In this document: piece after piece, positions 52,696 through 63,529 of the stretch | Numbering within the stretch: position 1 is the stretch's first letter | How the letters are laid out: every line of letters starts with the position of its first letter | NCBI RefSeq assembly: GCF_020075705.1 | Contig: NZ_JAIQUM010000011.1 | Location: forward strand, 50,272 to 114,271 | DNA length: 64,000 nt | From: Metabacillus rhizolycopersici | GTDB lineage: Bacteria > Bacillota > Bacilli > Bacillales > Bacillaceae | Reading direction: 5' to 3' | The notes under the pieces: model-generated | Databases searched by the model: none | Told to the model about the DNA's origin: nothing | What the model saw: the letters and a program-made list of their open reading frames with translations, nothing else | Made by a program: the position numbers and the translations under genes

Positions 52696-53511
52696 CTATT
52701 GAGCTGATTGTAAAACCTCGCCCTCTAAGGCATTAACATAATAGCTTTCCCTCATATCTTCATCTGTTTCCACGATAATATGCCATGTTGGCGCCAATAT
52801 TTGTTGGTTTGAAAGTGGAATATGGGTATAAAAGCCATATTGAATCTGTATGATCTCACTATTTGATTTTAAATATTTCTTGTTATATAGAGCTTCAATT
52901 GCCTTCAAGGCAGGTATCGCAGTTTCCTTTTCTTCAACCTCATTTATATCTTCAAGCATAGACTGTTCATATGCAATGATCTCATTTTTCTCATTTAAAT
53001 ATAAAATTACCATTCCAATATGATCATCTTTTACTTGAAAAATATTTTGATTTTTATACTGTTGGATATAAATCATTGAATTTGTCAGTTCATCTGTATA
53101 CCAGTAGTGATAAAGCTCTCCAGAGATTACATTTTCCTTCAAAAATTGACTAACTTTACTCTTTTCATTTACATCTGGTAATGGAAATGGTTCGCCTAGA
53201 TCCATATTTAAAATTCTAAAGGTATCTCCACTAAGTTTACTATTCGTTAAAACGAGTGTTTGATCTTTTAACTTACTTACTTCGTCTAGAGTAAAATCCT
53301 TACTTTTAGCCGTAATATAGAAGCCCTTACCAATATCTCCTGGTAGATTATCATACACAATGCCATCTGCGGCTAATTGCTCTTCTGTCGTCGCCCGTTG
53401 CATAATAGCATAGTCACTCTTGCCACGTAGCTCATAGAATTCAACCATTAAATAAATATCCAAAATTAGAAATGCAAGAATAAAAATGGTTTTTGTTTTA
53501 CTCCAATCCAT
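52696..53511 (-). CDS. walI: WalI (YycI) regulator of WalK
   Basis: 271 residues from ATG at 53511 ([21 protein letters not shown]), which overlaps the walH stop; the frame also allows a start 6 bases earlier. One N-terminal helix and an extracellular YycI domain. WalI and WalH bind the WalK sensor and hold it down. Confidence 0.93.
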   Translation of the reverse strand: MDWSKTKTIFILAFLILDIYLMVEFYELRGKSDYAIMQRATTEEQLAADGIVYDNLPGDIGKGFYITAKSKDFTLDEVSKLKDQTLVLTNSKLSGDTFRILNMDLGEPFPLPDVNEKSKVSQFLKENVISGELYHYWYTDELTNSMIYIQQYKNQNIFQVKDDHIGMVILYLNEKNEIIAYEQSMLEDINEVEEKETAIPALKAIEALYNKKYLKSNSEIIQIQYGFYTHIPLSNQQILAPTWHIIVETDEDMRESYYVNALEGEVLQSAQ

Positions 53512-54847
53512 TTTCATCCCCCTTTGGCTTTTCTAGAATTTCATTTATTTTAATTAATGTTCCATCATTCAATTCGATACACCAAACAGGGGATACCTCA
53601 ACAACTTCCTGCCTATCTGAAGCTCCAAGTTCATACGCAATATAGATTTTCTTGATACGCTCTTTCCTTAACCGCTCATCATCTTTAATCACTTCAACAA
53701 CTGCCCTGCCAGACATTAAGGTAGATTCGCCATTTGGAAACTGTGTCTTGAGATGATACGAAGGACGTTCATATTTAGCAATTTCATTTTGTCCCCATCT
53801 TTGAGAGATCTTAGTCGGTCCAAACGGCTCTTCATTTGAATTAATGACTGGTATTGATTCGATCGTCATGATAAATTCGATTTCCTGATCATTTTCAAGT
53901 ATATCATATAAGACATAATCATCTGTCCAGCCACCATGGTCATTTATAAAGGCAATACTTTGTTCAACAAGGGTCTTTGCCTCTATAAGATTTGAATCCC
54001 TTAATGTAGGGTTCACATACCTCAGACTATGAGTACTCGGGAAAATACTAAGCTCCCTTGTCCCATCTGTATATCTATTTTTTGAAATATCCGCGTCCTG
54101 CTTTACAATTCGAGGGTTACTAAATAAGGTCTCTTTAAACCTTTCCCCCTCTATATCCTCAAACAAATATTTATAGCTAAATAAATTTACTTCCCTTTCC
54201 GGTAGTAAAATTTCGTTTGTTTCTCCTGAATTGAAGACAAAATAGGGGTCAAATTCCCCCCTTTTTTCATAGAGATCTGAAACAAAGTGACTAGCCTCCT
54301 CGTGATTGACAGTCAATTCTACAATTTTCATATCCTGATCAGAAACAAAATAAACCTTTTGTACTTCATTGGCCTTTGCCACTTTTAACAGGATTCGGTC
54401 AAATGAAGTAATTCCATTTATTTCAGTATCCCATTCAATCATTGATTGAAAAATTTCGAGTGGAATCTCTTCATAAAATCTAAGCTCAAGATTTCCCCCT
54501 ATATCCTCATGAATTAATTGCTCTAAATCTCCCTTTGTAAACGATGTGGAGAAGCCCCTTTCATTACTATAATTGTACTTCCACCCTTGCATTTCCCTCC
54601 AGAGGCTATTTAAATCGTCCGAATTTAACGTACTATAATGTGTTTCATTATCATGAATAAATAATTGTTGCGGCTTTACTACTTCAAATAGCCTTTTTGT
54701 CTTTTCAGCAATTGGGTCTCTTTCAACAAGTATCTGATTTTGAAGTTCCTCGTTAGAAGGGCGAAGACTCCATACATTCCAGGTAAAAAATAAACTTATG
54801 ATTACTAGCACGGCTAAAATGGCACTTTTTATTGACTCTTTATTCAT
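53498..54847 (-). CDS. walH: WalH (YycH) regulator of WalK
   Basis: 449 residues from ATG at 54847, which overlaps the walK stop. N-terminal helix (AILAVLVIISLFFTWNVWSL) anchors an extracellular YycH domain. The longer open frame upstream lies inside walK. Confidence 0.94.
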   Translation of the reverse strand: MNKESIKSAILAVLVIISLFFTWNVWSLRPSNEELQNQILVERDPIAEKTKRLFEVVKPQQLFIHDNETHYSTLNSDDLNSLWREMQGWKYNYSNERGFSTSFTKGDLEQLIHEDIGGNLELRFYEEIPLEIFQSMIEWDTEINGITSFDRILLKVAKANEVQKVYFVSDQDMKIVELTVNHEEASHFVSDLYEKRGEFDPYFVFNSGETNEILLPEREVNLFSYKYLFEDIEGERFKETLFSNPRIVKQDADISKNRYTDGTRELSIFPSTHSLRYVNPTLRDSNLIEAKTLVEQSIAFINDHGGWTDDYVLYDILENDQEIEFIMTIESIPVINSNEEPFGPTKISQRWGQNEIAKYERPSYHLKTQFPNGESTLMSGRAVVEVIKDDERLRKERIKKIYIAYELGASDRQEVVEVSPVWCIELNDGTLIKINEILEKPKGDENGLE

Positions 54848-56675
54848 CCCACTCATCCTCTTGTTCCGGGTCATAAGGCAAAGTAAAATAGATCGTTGTT
54901 CCTTGGCCTTCTCCACTTTGCGCCCAAATATCACCACCATGAGCAAGCACCATTTCCTTTGCAATTGCTAATCCTAAACCTGTTCCTCCAAGTTTTCTTG
55001 TCCGGGCTTTATCAACACGGTAAAATCGACCAAATATCTTTTTTACGCTTTCCTTTGGTATTCCTACACCTTCATCCCTAATACGTAGTTGAAGATCCTC
55101 TGGAAGGATATCAATGCTAAAGGTCACTTTCCCACCTTCAGGAGAGTACTTCAGTGCATTTGAAATGATATTATCTATTACCTGAGTAATTTTATCCGTA
55201 TCAATTTCCACGTAAAGCTTTTCCTTAGGTATATTCCTAATGAATGAAACATGTTGAGGTTTCGTCATTTCAAATCGATCAATAATTTTGTTGAAGAAAT
55301 CCGGTAAGTTTATCCAGTCCATATTTAATTGGTACTCTGTACGATCAAGCTTTGATAGTTGAAGTAAATCATTTACTAACCTAATCATACGTTCTGTCTC
55401 TGTTTGCGTAACATTTAAAAACTGAGGTGCAATGTCCTTGTCCTCCCAAGCACCATCTGCTAATGCTTCTAAGTAACTTCTCATCGTTGTTAGTGGTGTT
55501 CGAAGCTCATGAGAAACATTTGCAACGAATTCCCTTCTTTCTTCCTCAATTTTTTCCTGTTCTGTAATATCATATAGCACGGCAATGATGCCATCAATTT
55601 TACCTGATTCCTTTTGAATCACAGAAAAACTCACTCTTAAAATAAAGGGTAGTTGCCTAGTACTTGAATCAAGAATAAATGATTCTTGTCCCTCGACAAT
55701 ACTATCAAATGTATATTCCTCTTCAAGTCCGAGTAATTCAAGTATGTTCACATTTTTTAATGTTCCACGTGTAACATCTAACATCTCTAATGCTGGATTA
55801 TTGATTAAAATGACCTGACCATTCTTGTTCGTTGCAATAACACCATCGGTCATATGAGCGATAACAGATGCAAGCTTTTTGCGTTCACCATCAGTTGTCG
55901 CTTGAGCATCTTCTAGCCTTTCAGTAAGGTAATTAAAGGTTACAGCTAATTGGCCAATTTCATCATCACCATACACTTTAACCTTACGCGAAAAGTTTCC
56001 ATTTGCTAGTTCGATGGCCTGTTTTCTCATATCCTTCATTGGCTTTGTTATCGTTCGTGCAAGGAAAATGCCTAACCCTGCGGTAATACATAATGCCAAA
56101 ATTGTTCCTGTAGCAAATATCTTATTAATAATCCTCATTTGGGAAAAAATTTCTTCCATCGACGCAACGATATAGATTGCACCAATCGTTTGATCACTAA
56201 AGTTATTTGCATTTATTGGCATCGTCATAACGCGAACACGCTGTTGTGTATCCGGTTCAATATAATCGTTATTGTAATCAAGTCCTACTAGTGCACGAAG
56301 TACCATTTCGTCAGTCGTTTTTCTACCAACTATATCCTGATTTGCACTAGTGGTAGCAATGACTGTCTTATTTTTATCAATTACACGGACTTCGAGGATT
56401 TCCTCTGTCAAGAAACCCTCAATAATCGTTGTAATCTCTCCAGTAGGTGTTTTGCCATCTGTATATTCTTTTGAATCTCGTGACATTTCTTGTTCAATAT
56501 TATAAACGAGTAAACTTACACGTTTCGTTAATGCGTCTTCAAAGTTGCTTTTTAATGATACTTCTAATTCCTTAACGAAATAAATCCCAATTATTTGCAT
56601 TGCTATCATAATAAGTAAAACGTAAACCATGACAAATTTAAAGTGAATTGAACCGAAGAAGCCTACATTTTTCAT
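54840..56675 (-). CDS. walK: WalK sensor histidine kinase
   Basis: 611 residues: helix 10-30, extracellular sensor about 31-180, helix 183-203, HAMP about 204-256, PAS about 262-330, HisKA with NVSHELRTPLTTMRSYLEA, and ATPase motifs ISNALKYSPEGG, RDEGVGIPKE, GGTGLGLAIAKE. It controls autolysins with WalR. Confidence 0.97.
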   Translation of the reverse strand: MKNVGFFGSIHFKFVMVYVLLIMIAMQIIGIYFVKELEVSLKSNFEDALTKRVSLLVYNIEQEMSRDSKEYTDGKTPTGEITTIIEGFLTEEILEVRVIDKNKTVIATTSANQDIVGRKTTDEMVLRALVGLDYNNDYIEPDTQQRVRVMTMPINANNFSDQTIGAIYIVASMEEIFSQMRIINKIFATGTILALCITAGLGIFLARTITKPMKDMRKQAIELANGNFSRKVKVYGDDEIGQLAVTFNYLTERLEDAQATTDGERKKLASVIAHMTDGVIATNKNGQVILINNPALEMLDVTRGTLKNVNILELLGLEEEYTFDSIVEGQESFILDSSTRQLPFILRVSFSVIQKESGKIDGIIAVLYDITEQEKIEEERREFVANVSHELRTPLTTMRSYLEALADGAWEDKDIAPQFLNVTQTETERMIRLVNDLLQLSKLDRTEYQLNMDWINLPDFFNKIIDRFEMTKPQHVSFIRNIPKEKLYVEIDTDKITQVIDNIISNALKYSPEGGKVTFSIDILPEDLQLRIRDEGVGIPKESVKKIFGRFYRVDKARTRKLGGTGLGLAIAKEMVLAHGGDIWAQSGEGQGTTIYFTLPYDPEQEDEWDE

Positions 56676-56678
56676 TTT

Positions 56679-57386
56679 CTACTCCTGATCAGAGTTTCGC
56701 AAATAGTAGCCAACTCCACGTCTTGTTACGATCCACGTTGGATGGCTGGGACTATCTTCTATTTTTTCTCGTAATCTTCTCACCGTTACATCGACTGTAC
56801 GAACATCACCAAAATAATCATAACCCCATACCGTTTGTAGGAGATGTTCACGTGTCATGACTTGACCTATATGTTGTGCTAAATAATGCAGAAGTTCGAA
56901 TTCTCTATGTGTTAGCTCAATTGTTTCTCCCCGTTTTGACACGACATAGGCATCGGGATGAATGGTAAGGGAACCGACTGTAATTTCATTGGTAGATCCT
57001 TTTGATTCACTAGTATCAATCGACTGCTGGCGACGTAGATTAGCCTTGACGCGAGCTAATAATTCGCGCGTGCTGAAAGGCTTTGTCACGTAATCATCAG
57101 CGCCTAACTCAAGTCCAAGAACCTTATCGATCTCTGAATCCTTTGCTGTAAGCATGATAATTGGCATCTCGTATTTTTTTCGTACCTCTCGGCAAACTTC
57201 CATACCGTCTCGATTTGGCAGCATGATATCTAATAATAGAAGGTCTGGGTTAATTTCCTCTACCATTTCGATAGCTTGATCTCCATCATATGCACAATAA
57301 ACAGTATATCCTTCCTTTTTTAAGTTAAATTGCAAAATATCTGCAATTGGTTTTTCATCATCAACAACTAAAATTTTCTTTTCCAA
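56679..57386 (-). CDS. walR: WalR response regulator
   Basis: 235 residues. Receiver with phospho-acceptor Asp53 ([13 protein letters not shown]), OmpR-type winged helix ending [15 protein letters not shown]. Essential regulator of cell-wall homeostasis. Heads the walRKHIJ operon; 3 bases separate it from walK. Confidence 0.98.
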   Translation of the reverse strand: MEKKILVVDDEKPIADILQFNLKKEGYTVYCAYDGDQAIEMVEEINPDLLLLDIMLPNRDGMEVCREVRKKYEMPIIMLTAKDSEIDKVLGLELGADDYVTKPFSTRELLARVKANLRRQQSIDTSESKGSTNEITVGSLTIHPDAYVVSKRGETIELTHREFELLHYLAQHIGQVMTREHLLQTVWGYDYFGDVRTVDVTVRRLREKIEDSPSHPTWIVTRRGVGYYLRNSDQE

Positions 57387-57563
57387 TGCACTCGCCCCTT
57401 TAGGTTACGTGTAAACTATATAATTAAATGTAACATTTATACAGAAGAGATTCATCATTTAAAGATCTATTCCTGTATGTATCTTGTTAAAGTCACGAAA
57501 TTCCCTATCTCCTTTTTATCCCCCATTAGTGGGTATTAATTCCTCTTTATAATAACTTTAATG

Positions 57564-57608
57564 AAAAAAGGGACTGACCTAAAATAGTTAGTGTCAGACC
57601 CCTTTTTA
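57564..57608. terminator. Terminator-like hairpin
   Basis: AAAAAGGGACTGAC pairs with GTCAGACCCCTTTTT with one bulge. Confidence 0.65.
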
Positions 57609-57627
57609 TCATTTTCCGACAGAAGAC

Positions 57628-57680
57628 CCCCTCCCTCAATGAATACGTAGGTCGTAGCCCAATGGGTAGGGAAGGGATGA
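57628..57680 (+). repeat. Short block shared with 19840-19895
   Basis: CCCTCCCTCAATGAATACG, then GTAGCCCAATGGGTAGGG: about 70-75% like the earlier copy. May be insertion-sequence end debris. Confidence 0.35.
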
Positions 57681-58449
57681 TTATCGGTTGGCGCTAGCCA
57701 AAATGGTTGAATAAACTGAACGCACGTCCTATTATGTTCCTATACAAATCGATCTTTGAAAATTGAATAGAATATAGGATTCCAACAACTAACCTATCAT
57801 TTGTTGGGTAAAATTCTATGCATGTTTTTTGTTCTTTGTCTACCGACAAGTTATTCACGATTACCAGAGAAGATAAATGGTCTAGCCTGTCGGGTGCAGT
57901 AGGAAAAGAACGTTCCTGAACAAATGTGTCAGAGCTTTTTGCTTTCAGACAAGTTCTACACTTGTAGACTCTTTCTTGCAGGATGAACTCGATCTTGAAG
58001 CAGAAAAGTCTGTCTGAAAGTGAAAGCAGAAAATCTATCACCTAGTTGAGCAGGTATGGTCTATTTTTTAGAATCCCCGACTTCAAATTTTCGTTAGAAA
58101 ATTAAGTCGTGAGTAGCTCAATATAAGTATTCCATAGGATTTTTTAATTTTCTACTTCCATCAGTCTTGTTCCCTACTAATGGTTATCAAGACTTATCTA
58201 ATAAAATCCTTATTATGATCAACTCTATTAATCTAACATATTATATAATACCCATTGCAAAATTTGACTAATTGTAACGCTATTGTAGTATTACATACAT
58301 AATTTACTTATATTTGTCACATATTGTTTCTTGTTTCATTACATCCAAAAACAAAGAACAAAGGCGCTGAATCTGGAGATGGATGTAGATCATTTGCTCA
58401 CAAAATTATACACAGCTTGCAAATCTATAGTTTCATATCCCCCAAAAAA

Positions 58450-58491
58450 GGATCAGCTCCGCGCCAAAGTTCATTGACTAGGAACTGATCC
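58450..58491 (-). terminator. Terminator of the dicarboxylate symporter gene
   Basis: GGATCAGCTCC pairs with GGAACTGATCC (one mismatch), followed by C/T-rich DNA on the minus strand and TTTTTT. Confidence 0.7.
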
Positions 58492-58497
58492 ACTATA

Positions 58498-59784
58498 TTA
58501 AACTGCTTTCTTTGTTCGTTCTCCAATTGCTTTCATTTCTAAAATTGCCCTCTTACTCTTTGACTCATCAAATTCTTTTTCACTCTTCGATACAACAATT
58601 GTCGCGATTCCATTTCCAATTAAATTAACAATAGCTCTTCCTTCACTCATGAAACGATCCACCCCAAGAAGTAACGCTAACCCTTCCAAAGGAATTACCT
58701 GTAATGCTGCCAATGTAGAAGCTAAGACAATAAATCCGCTCCCTGTTACACCTGCAGCCCCTTTAGATGTCAGCATTAGCACTAGGATAATTGTAATCTG
58801 CTGACCAATTGACAAATCTACTCCAAATACTTGAGCAAGGAATACAACTGCCATTGATAGATAAATAGATGTTCCATCCAAATTAAAGGAATAACCTGTT
58901 GGAATGACAAGTCCTACAACTGATTTAGAGCATCCATACCGCTCCATTTTATTCATCATTCTTGGTAAAACCGATTCTGAAGAACTTGTACCAAGCACAA
59001 TCAAAATCTCGTCTTTAATAAACTTCAAATAATTCCATAAGCTAAATCCGTACATTTTACAAATAACATTTAATATGACAAAGATGAATAAGAACATAGT
59101 TACATATACGGAAATCATGAGCTTTCCTAGCGGAACTAGTGAAGAAAGCCCGTAGTGGCCAATCGTGTAGGCCATTGCCCCAAAAGCGCCAAGCGGAGCT
59201 GCTTTCATCACATATTCAATAATTTTAAAGAATACTAGTGATAGTTTATCTAGGAACTCGATAATACTCTTTCCTTTTTCCCCAAGAGCTGCTAGCCCTA
59301 CCCCAAATAAAATGGAAAAGAATAAGACTTGTAAAATATCACCCTTTGCAAATGCATCTACCATATTAGAAGGGACGATATGAGTAACAAACTCAATCCA
59401 GTTAATGCCCTGTCCGCCATCTTGTGTATATTGCGATACGTCGCCTTTTTCAAGTTCATTATAGTTAAGACCAGAACCAGGTTTAATAATATTAACTACC
59501 ACAAGCCCGATTACAAGCGCTAATGTTGTCACAACCTCAAAATAAAGTAAAGCTTTTCCACCGACCTTGCCGACCTTTTTCATATCTCCCATTTTCGCTA
59601 TGCCGATTACGATGGTTAAGAAAATAATAGGCGCAATGACCATTTTTACAGCGTTAATGAATGTATCTCCTACCGGCTTCATTTCTTTTCCGATTTCCGG
59701 CCAAATCAGTCCAACCATTACACCTATAAAAATAGCTGTTAATACTTGAACAGTTAAATTCTTAAATATCCGCAATGCTTTCAT
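58498..59784 (-). CDS. dctA: C4-dicarboxylate/H+ (glutamate) symporter, DctA/GltP family
   Basis: 428 residues, DAACS family: SSSESVLPRMMNKMERYGCS, GYSFNLDGTSIYLSMAVVFLAQVFGVDL and DRFMSEGRAIVNLIGNGIATIVV. In B. subtilis the equivalent is called DctP. With the adjacent DctRS system the substrate is probably succinate, fumarate or malate. GGGGATGG precedes the ATG. Confidence 0.94.
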   Translation of the reverse strand: MKALRIFKNLTVQVLTAIFIGVMVGLIWPEIGKEMKPVGDTFINAVKMVIAPIIFLTIVIGIAKMGDMKKVGKVGGKALLYFEVVTTLALVIGLVVVNIIKPGSGLNYNELEKGDVSQYTQDGGQGINWIEFVTHIVPSNMVDAFAKGDILQVLFFSILFGVGLAALGEKGKSIIEFLDKLSLVFFKIIEYVMKAAPLGAFGAMAYTIGHYGLSSLVPLGKLMISVYVTMFLFIFVILNVICKMYGFSLWNYLKFIKDEILIVLGTSSSESVLPRMMNKMERYGCSKSVVGLVIPTGYSFNLDGTSIYLSMAVVFLAQVFGVDLSIGQQITIILVLMLTSKGAAGVTGSGFIVLASTLAALQVIPLEGLALLLGVDRFMSEGRAIVNLIGNGIATIVVSKSEKEFDESKSKRAILEMKAIGERTKKAV

Positions 59785-59825
59785 TTGTCACCATCCCCTT
59801 TTCTGACTATTCTTACTAATTAGAA

Positions 59826-59839
59826 TGGTAGCGTTTTCA
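59826..59839 (-). promoter_or_regulatory. cre-like site before the dicarboxylate symporter
   Basis: On the minus strand TGAAAACGCTACCA differs from the CcpA consensus TGWAANCGNTNWCA at one position, 41 bases upstream of the start codon. Predicts carbon catabolite repression. Confidence 0.6.
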
Positions 59840-59890
59840 ATGAAAAATGAGAAGTTTATGGTCATAACGGATATTTTGTTCATTTTGGTC

Positions 59891-60589
59891 TTAACTGTTT
59901 CCTTTATTAAAAAAATAACGGTTTACCGGTCTGCCTACCCCCCCATATTGAACATCAAGCCTAATAATTCTGCATTTTTCAAGGTAGTCCAAGTAACGGC
60001 GAGCCGTCACTCTAGCAATTCCAATAGCATTTGCCACTTCCTCAGCAGAGCGGGGATCATTTTGTTTCCGAACGTAGGAGGTGACCTCATTCAATGTAAA
60101 TTCATTCAGGCCTTTTGGTAAGTCTTCCATTGTTTTCTTGGAATGCTCAGCATAGAGCAATAAATCAAGCTGCTCTTGAGACATCGTTCCGGATGCCTTC
60201 AGGCTTTCTCTATAGTGGCGATACTTTTCTAATGCCTGTTGAATCCTCCCCAGTTTAAAAGGTTTAATAATGTAATCTCTTGCCCCGTTTTGGAGCATGA
60301 GTTTTATAGTTTCCTTATCCTTAGCGGCCGACACAACAATGACATCTGTATTCAATTTCTGCTTTCGCAGCTCCTGCAATGTCTGGATTCCATCCTTTTT
60401 TGGCATAAAAACATCTAAAATAACAAGATCTGGATTTAGCTTTTTTACTAGTTTGATGCCCTCTTCACCATTACCTGCTATAGCCAAGATTCGAAATCCT
60501 TGAACACTTGTAATAAATTCTTTATTTACTTCCTGGACCATTGGGTCATCTTCAATCAGCAGAACTTTGATTTCCTCTTTAAATGCCAT
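59891..60589 (-). CDS. dctR: DctR response regulator
   Basis: 232 residues: receiver with Asp59 (LVILDVFMPKKDG) and a CitB/CitT-type C-terminal helix-turn-helix (AEEVANAIGIARVTARRYLDYL). ATG at 60589 lies inside the end of dctS, so the genes are coupled. Activates the symporter gene next to it. Confidence 0.95.
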   Translation of the reverse strand: MAFKEEIKVLLIEDDPMVQEVNKEFITSVQGFRILAIAGNGEEGIKLVKKLNPDLVILDVFMPKKDGIQTLQELRKQKLNTDVIVVSAAKDKETIKLMLQNGARDYIIKPFKLGRIQQALEKYRHYRESLKASGTMSQEQLDLLLYAEHSKKTMEDLPKGLNEFTLNEVTSYVRKQNDPRSAEEVANAIGIARVTARRYLDYLEKCRIIRLDVQYGGVGRPVNRYFFNKGNS

Positions 60590-62180
60590 CCAATTCTTCC
60601 TCCTCTTCCATTGGAAAGGTAATGATGAAAGTAGTTCCTTCACCTTCAAAAGATGAAATTTGAATTTGCCCCCTTCCTTTTTCTACAATTTGTTTTACAA
60701 GAAAAAGACCATAGCCCGTTCCACCTAGCTTGCCTGCGGTAAAACCTTTTTCAAAAATCCTCTGCAACTGCCCTTCCTGAATACCGCATCCGTTATCCTC
60801 TATAAGAATGGAGCACATATCCGCTGTCTGCTCAATACTAATTTCTATTCTTTTATCCTCAATCTCAGCTGACTCAAATGCACCGAATGCATTTTCAATC
60901 AGATTACCTAATAACAAGACAAGGTCATGGTGATCCAACTGATTAGGGAAAAATTCGAGATTACTATTTTGATCAATTATCACAGCAATTCCCAATTCTT
61001 TGCCCCGTCTTACTTTACTCAATAATAGACCAGCAACAGCATCGTCCTTAATGATTTCATTTAAGAACAAAGATATACATTCCTGTTCCTCTGAAGTATC
61101 AAAAGCTAGATGCAATGCTTTTTCTGTTTTTCCCAGCTGAATTAAGCCTGCTATCGTATGGAGCTTGTTCATATGCTCATGATTTTGAACTCTAAGTGCC
61201 TCTACAAAGTTTCTAACCCCTGTTAATTCTTCTGCAAGCTTTGTGACTTCCGTTCGGTCCTGGCAAATCGCAACCGCTCCAATCAGTTCTTTTTCTTTCC
61301 TTATCGGTATACGTGTACTCATTATCACTTTTCCGCTCACGATGATTTGTTCATTGTAAACAGCTTGATTTCTCTCCACAATTTCTGGAAGTCTCGTATC
61401 CTTTATAATCGAACGAATAGGCTGTCCTATAACGTTTCCTTTTACATCAAAAATCTTTTTTGCTTTCTCATTAAAGATTGTTATGATTTCATGATTATCT
61501 ATCGCAATGACACCTTCATTTAGGGAATGGAAGGTTGCGGTTCTTTCTTCAACTATCCTCTTAATTTCGTATGGTTCCAGCTGAAACATTTGTTTTTTTA
61601 TTTGCTTGGCAAGCATATATGAGCCAATCAGACCAAATATCAAGGTAAGCATGACAATGAATAGTATTTCCTTTATTAAACCCATCATAATCTCGCTAAA
61701 ACTAGGTACTTTATTTCCGACCATGACAACACCAATTTGATTTAAGTCCGCATCTTTAATCGGAAAAAAGGCCCTTAATACGATCCCAACCTCACCTTTT
61801 GCCTTAGAAAAATAAATATGCTCAGCAAAAGCAGAAGCTTCATCTTCACCTTCTGAAGGTTTTCCGATCATTTCATTCACAGGATGAGAATACCTGATCC
61901 GTTCCATATCCATTATAACAATATAATCATTATCATTTATAATTTGAATTTTTTCCGCTATGGGGTTTACTGTCTTCCATCCCTCCGGCTTCTGCACTCC
62001 CTTTTTAATATCCGACAGTTCTGCAACCGTTCGTGCCGTATTCATGGATCTTAGCCTTAATTCCCTTTCTTCTACCTCTTGAATATTTACAATGACAACA
62101 AGCCCGCCGATCAGCAGGGAAAAGACCACAACCGTATACGATAAAACTGTTATCTTCCATAAAATTGGAATTTGTTTCAT
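60579..62180 (-). CDS. dctS: DctS sensor histidine kinase
   Basis: 533 residues, CitA/DcuS type: helices at residues 12-32 and about 170-190 flank an extracellular PASTA-like sensor (single Cache) domain, then cytosolic PAS (FHSLNEGVIAIDNHEIITIF), and the kinase with His in VQNHEHMNKLHTIAGLIQLG and DNGCGIQEGQLQRIF. GGGAGGGG before the ATG at 62180. Senses external C4-dicarboxylates together with DctB. Confidence 0.95.
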   Translation of the reverse strand: MKQIPILWKITVLSYTVVVFSLLIGGLVVIVNIQEVEERELRLRSMNTARTVAELSDIKKGVQKPEGWKTVNPIAEKIQIINDNDYIVIMDMERIRYSHPVNEMIGKPSEGEDEASAFAEHIYFSKAKGEVGIVLRAFFPIKDADLNQIGVVMVGNKVPSFSEIMMGLIKEILFIVMLTLIFGLIGSYMLAKQIKKQMFQLEPYEIKRIVEERTATFHSLNEGVIAIDNHEIITIFNEKAKKIFDVKGNVIGQPIRSIIKDTRLPEIVERNQAVYNEQIIVSGKVIMSTRIPIRKEKELIGAVAICQDRTEVTKLAEELTGVRNFVEALRVQNHEHMNKLHTIAGLIQLGKTEKALHLAFDTSEEQECISLFLNEIIKDDAVAGLLLSKVRRGKELGIAVIIDQNSNLEFFPNQLDHHDLVLLLGNLIENAFGAFESAEIEDKRIEISIEQTADMCSILIEDNGCGIQEGQLQRIFEKGFTAGKLGGTGYGLFLVKQIVEKGRGQIQISSFEGEGTTFIITFPMEEEEELDGI

Positions 62181-62384
62181 TAGTTCCCCTCCCTTCTTCA
62201 AACGGCATTTCTCCTATTTCCTGGCACTTATAATCGTACGATGTTTATCCTCGAAAAAGCTACCGCTTCTTCTTTGAATAAAACCATTGCTGCCGCATGC
62301 AGCTATAGCTAATTTCAATATTACCTTTACGAAAAGAAAACTTCTAAGTATGATTACATTAACGATCCTAAAGAGGTGATTTAG

Positions 62385-63458
62385 ATGAGAAGCATATATA
62401 GCTTAATACTCCTTATCGCCGTAATAGCAGCAGCTGCCCTTTTCTTTGGATATCCCTATTTTTCTCAGCAGGACCTGCCTTATGATGATGATCAGAGAGG
62501 GCTTAAAGACCAAATCGTTTTTAAGTTCAGCCATGTGGTAGCAGAAAATACACCTAAAGGGCTGGCAGCAGCTAAATTTGCTCAGCTTGTCAACGAGAAA
62601 TCAAATGGAAAGATAAAGATAGAAGTTTTTCCCAATGGCAGCCTTTATTCTGATATCGAAGAAATCAACGCTTTAAAGGAGGGACAAGTTCATTTCATAG
62701 CTCCCACTACTTCAAAGCTCGGAATGCTTTCCCCTAAGTGGGGTGTGCTTGACCTTCCCTTCGCGTTCCCAAACAATAAAGCCATTCAAGAAGGATTGAA
62801 CGGGCATATTGGCAATCAATTGCTCCAATCTCTGCAAAGTGAAGATATAAAAGGACTAGCTCTTTGGTCAAATGGATTCAAGCAATTCACTTCTAACAAG
62901 GGGCCGATTCTTGCTCCTAAGGATATAAAAGGACAATCCTTTCGAATTATGCAAAGCAGTGTGATTCAAACACAATTTAATCAATTAAATGCCAAAGCCC
63001 ATCAAGCATCTTTTAATTCCACCTATAAACTGCTTGTAGATGGAAAGATTGATGGAGAAGAAAATACTATTTCAAATATCTACTCTAGAAAATTTTATAA
63101 CTTACAAAAGTATTTGACAATCAGTAATCATGGATACTTAGGCTACGCTGTCATGATGAGCCAGAAAGTCTGGGGTGCACAAACAGAAAATACACAGCAA
63201 ATTTTACTTGAAGCTATGAAAGAAACAACTGCCTGGAATAACAAGAATTCTATTCAAATGAACAAAGAGCAGCTCGAACTAATCAAACAAAATTCTCCAA
63301 TTGAAATACATGAACTAACCGAGGAACAAAAGCAGGAATGGATAAAAGTGCTTGATCCTGTTTACGAGGAACTAGCCCCTGAAATCGGGAATAAGTTAGT
63401 GGAGGATATGCAGAAATTAAGAGCAAAATATGAAAATGAACAAAATGAGCACTATTAA
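62385..63458 (+). CDS. dctB: DctB dicarboxylate-binding protein (DctP/TRAP family)
   Basis: 357 residues: N-terminal helix (residues 5-20) without lipobox, then a DctP-family binding domain (FKFSHVVAENTPKGLAAAKF, ... FPNGSLYSDIEEINALKEGQ). No TRAP permease is adjacent, which fits B. subtilis, where DctB is a co-sensor for DctS. Divergent from dctS. Confidence 0.92.
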   Translation: MRSIYSLILLIAVIAAAALFFGYPYFSQQDLPYDDDQRGLKDQIVFKFSHVVAENTPKGLAAAKFAQLVNEKSNGKIKIEVFPNGSLYSDIEEINALKEGQVHFIAPTTSKLGMLSPKWGVLDLPFAFPNNKAIQEGLNGHIGNQLLQSLQSEDIKGLALWSNGFKQFTSNKGPILAPKDIKGQSFRIMQSSVIQTQFNQLNAKAHQASFNSTYKLLVDGKIDGEENTISNIYSRKFYNLQKYLTISNHGYLGYAVMMSQKVWGAQTENTQQILLEAMKETTAWNNKNSIQMNKEQLELIKQNSPIEIHELTEEQKQEWIKVLDPVYEELAPEIGNKLVEDMQKLRAKYENEQNEHY

Positions 63459-63529
63459 GGTATGTAGCAATAGAAACTGTAGTTAATCAGTATTACTCTG
63501 GCTATTAAGGAACAAAAGAGCAAGTGGCT

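Larger units (their letters stand above)
57387..58497. other. Spacer between wal operon and dicarboxylate genes
   Basis: About 1.1 kb. Holds the walR promoter region, a terminator-like hairpin (57564-57608), a C/G-rich block related to 19840-19895, and at 57694-58041 a minus-strand frame with ERVYKCRTCLKAKSSDTFVQ, possibly a decayed transposase. The rest is AT-rich with a hairpin at 58450-58491. Confidence 0.5.

Noticed and set aside
57694..58041. 115-codon frame as a gene
   Set aside because: Weak transposase-like cysteine motif only, no ribosome site; kept as possible debris in the spacer entry.
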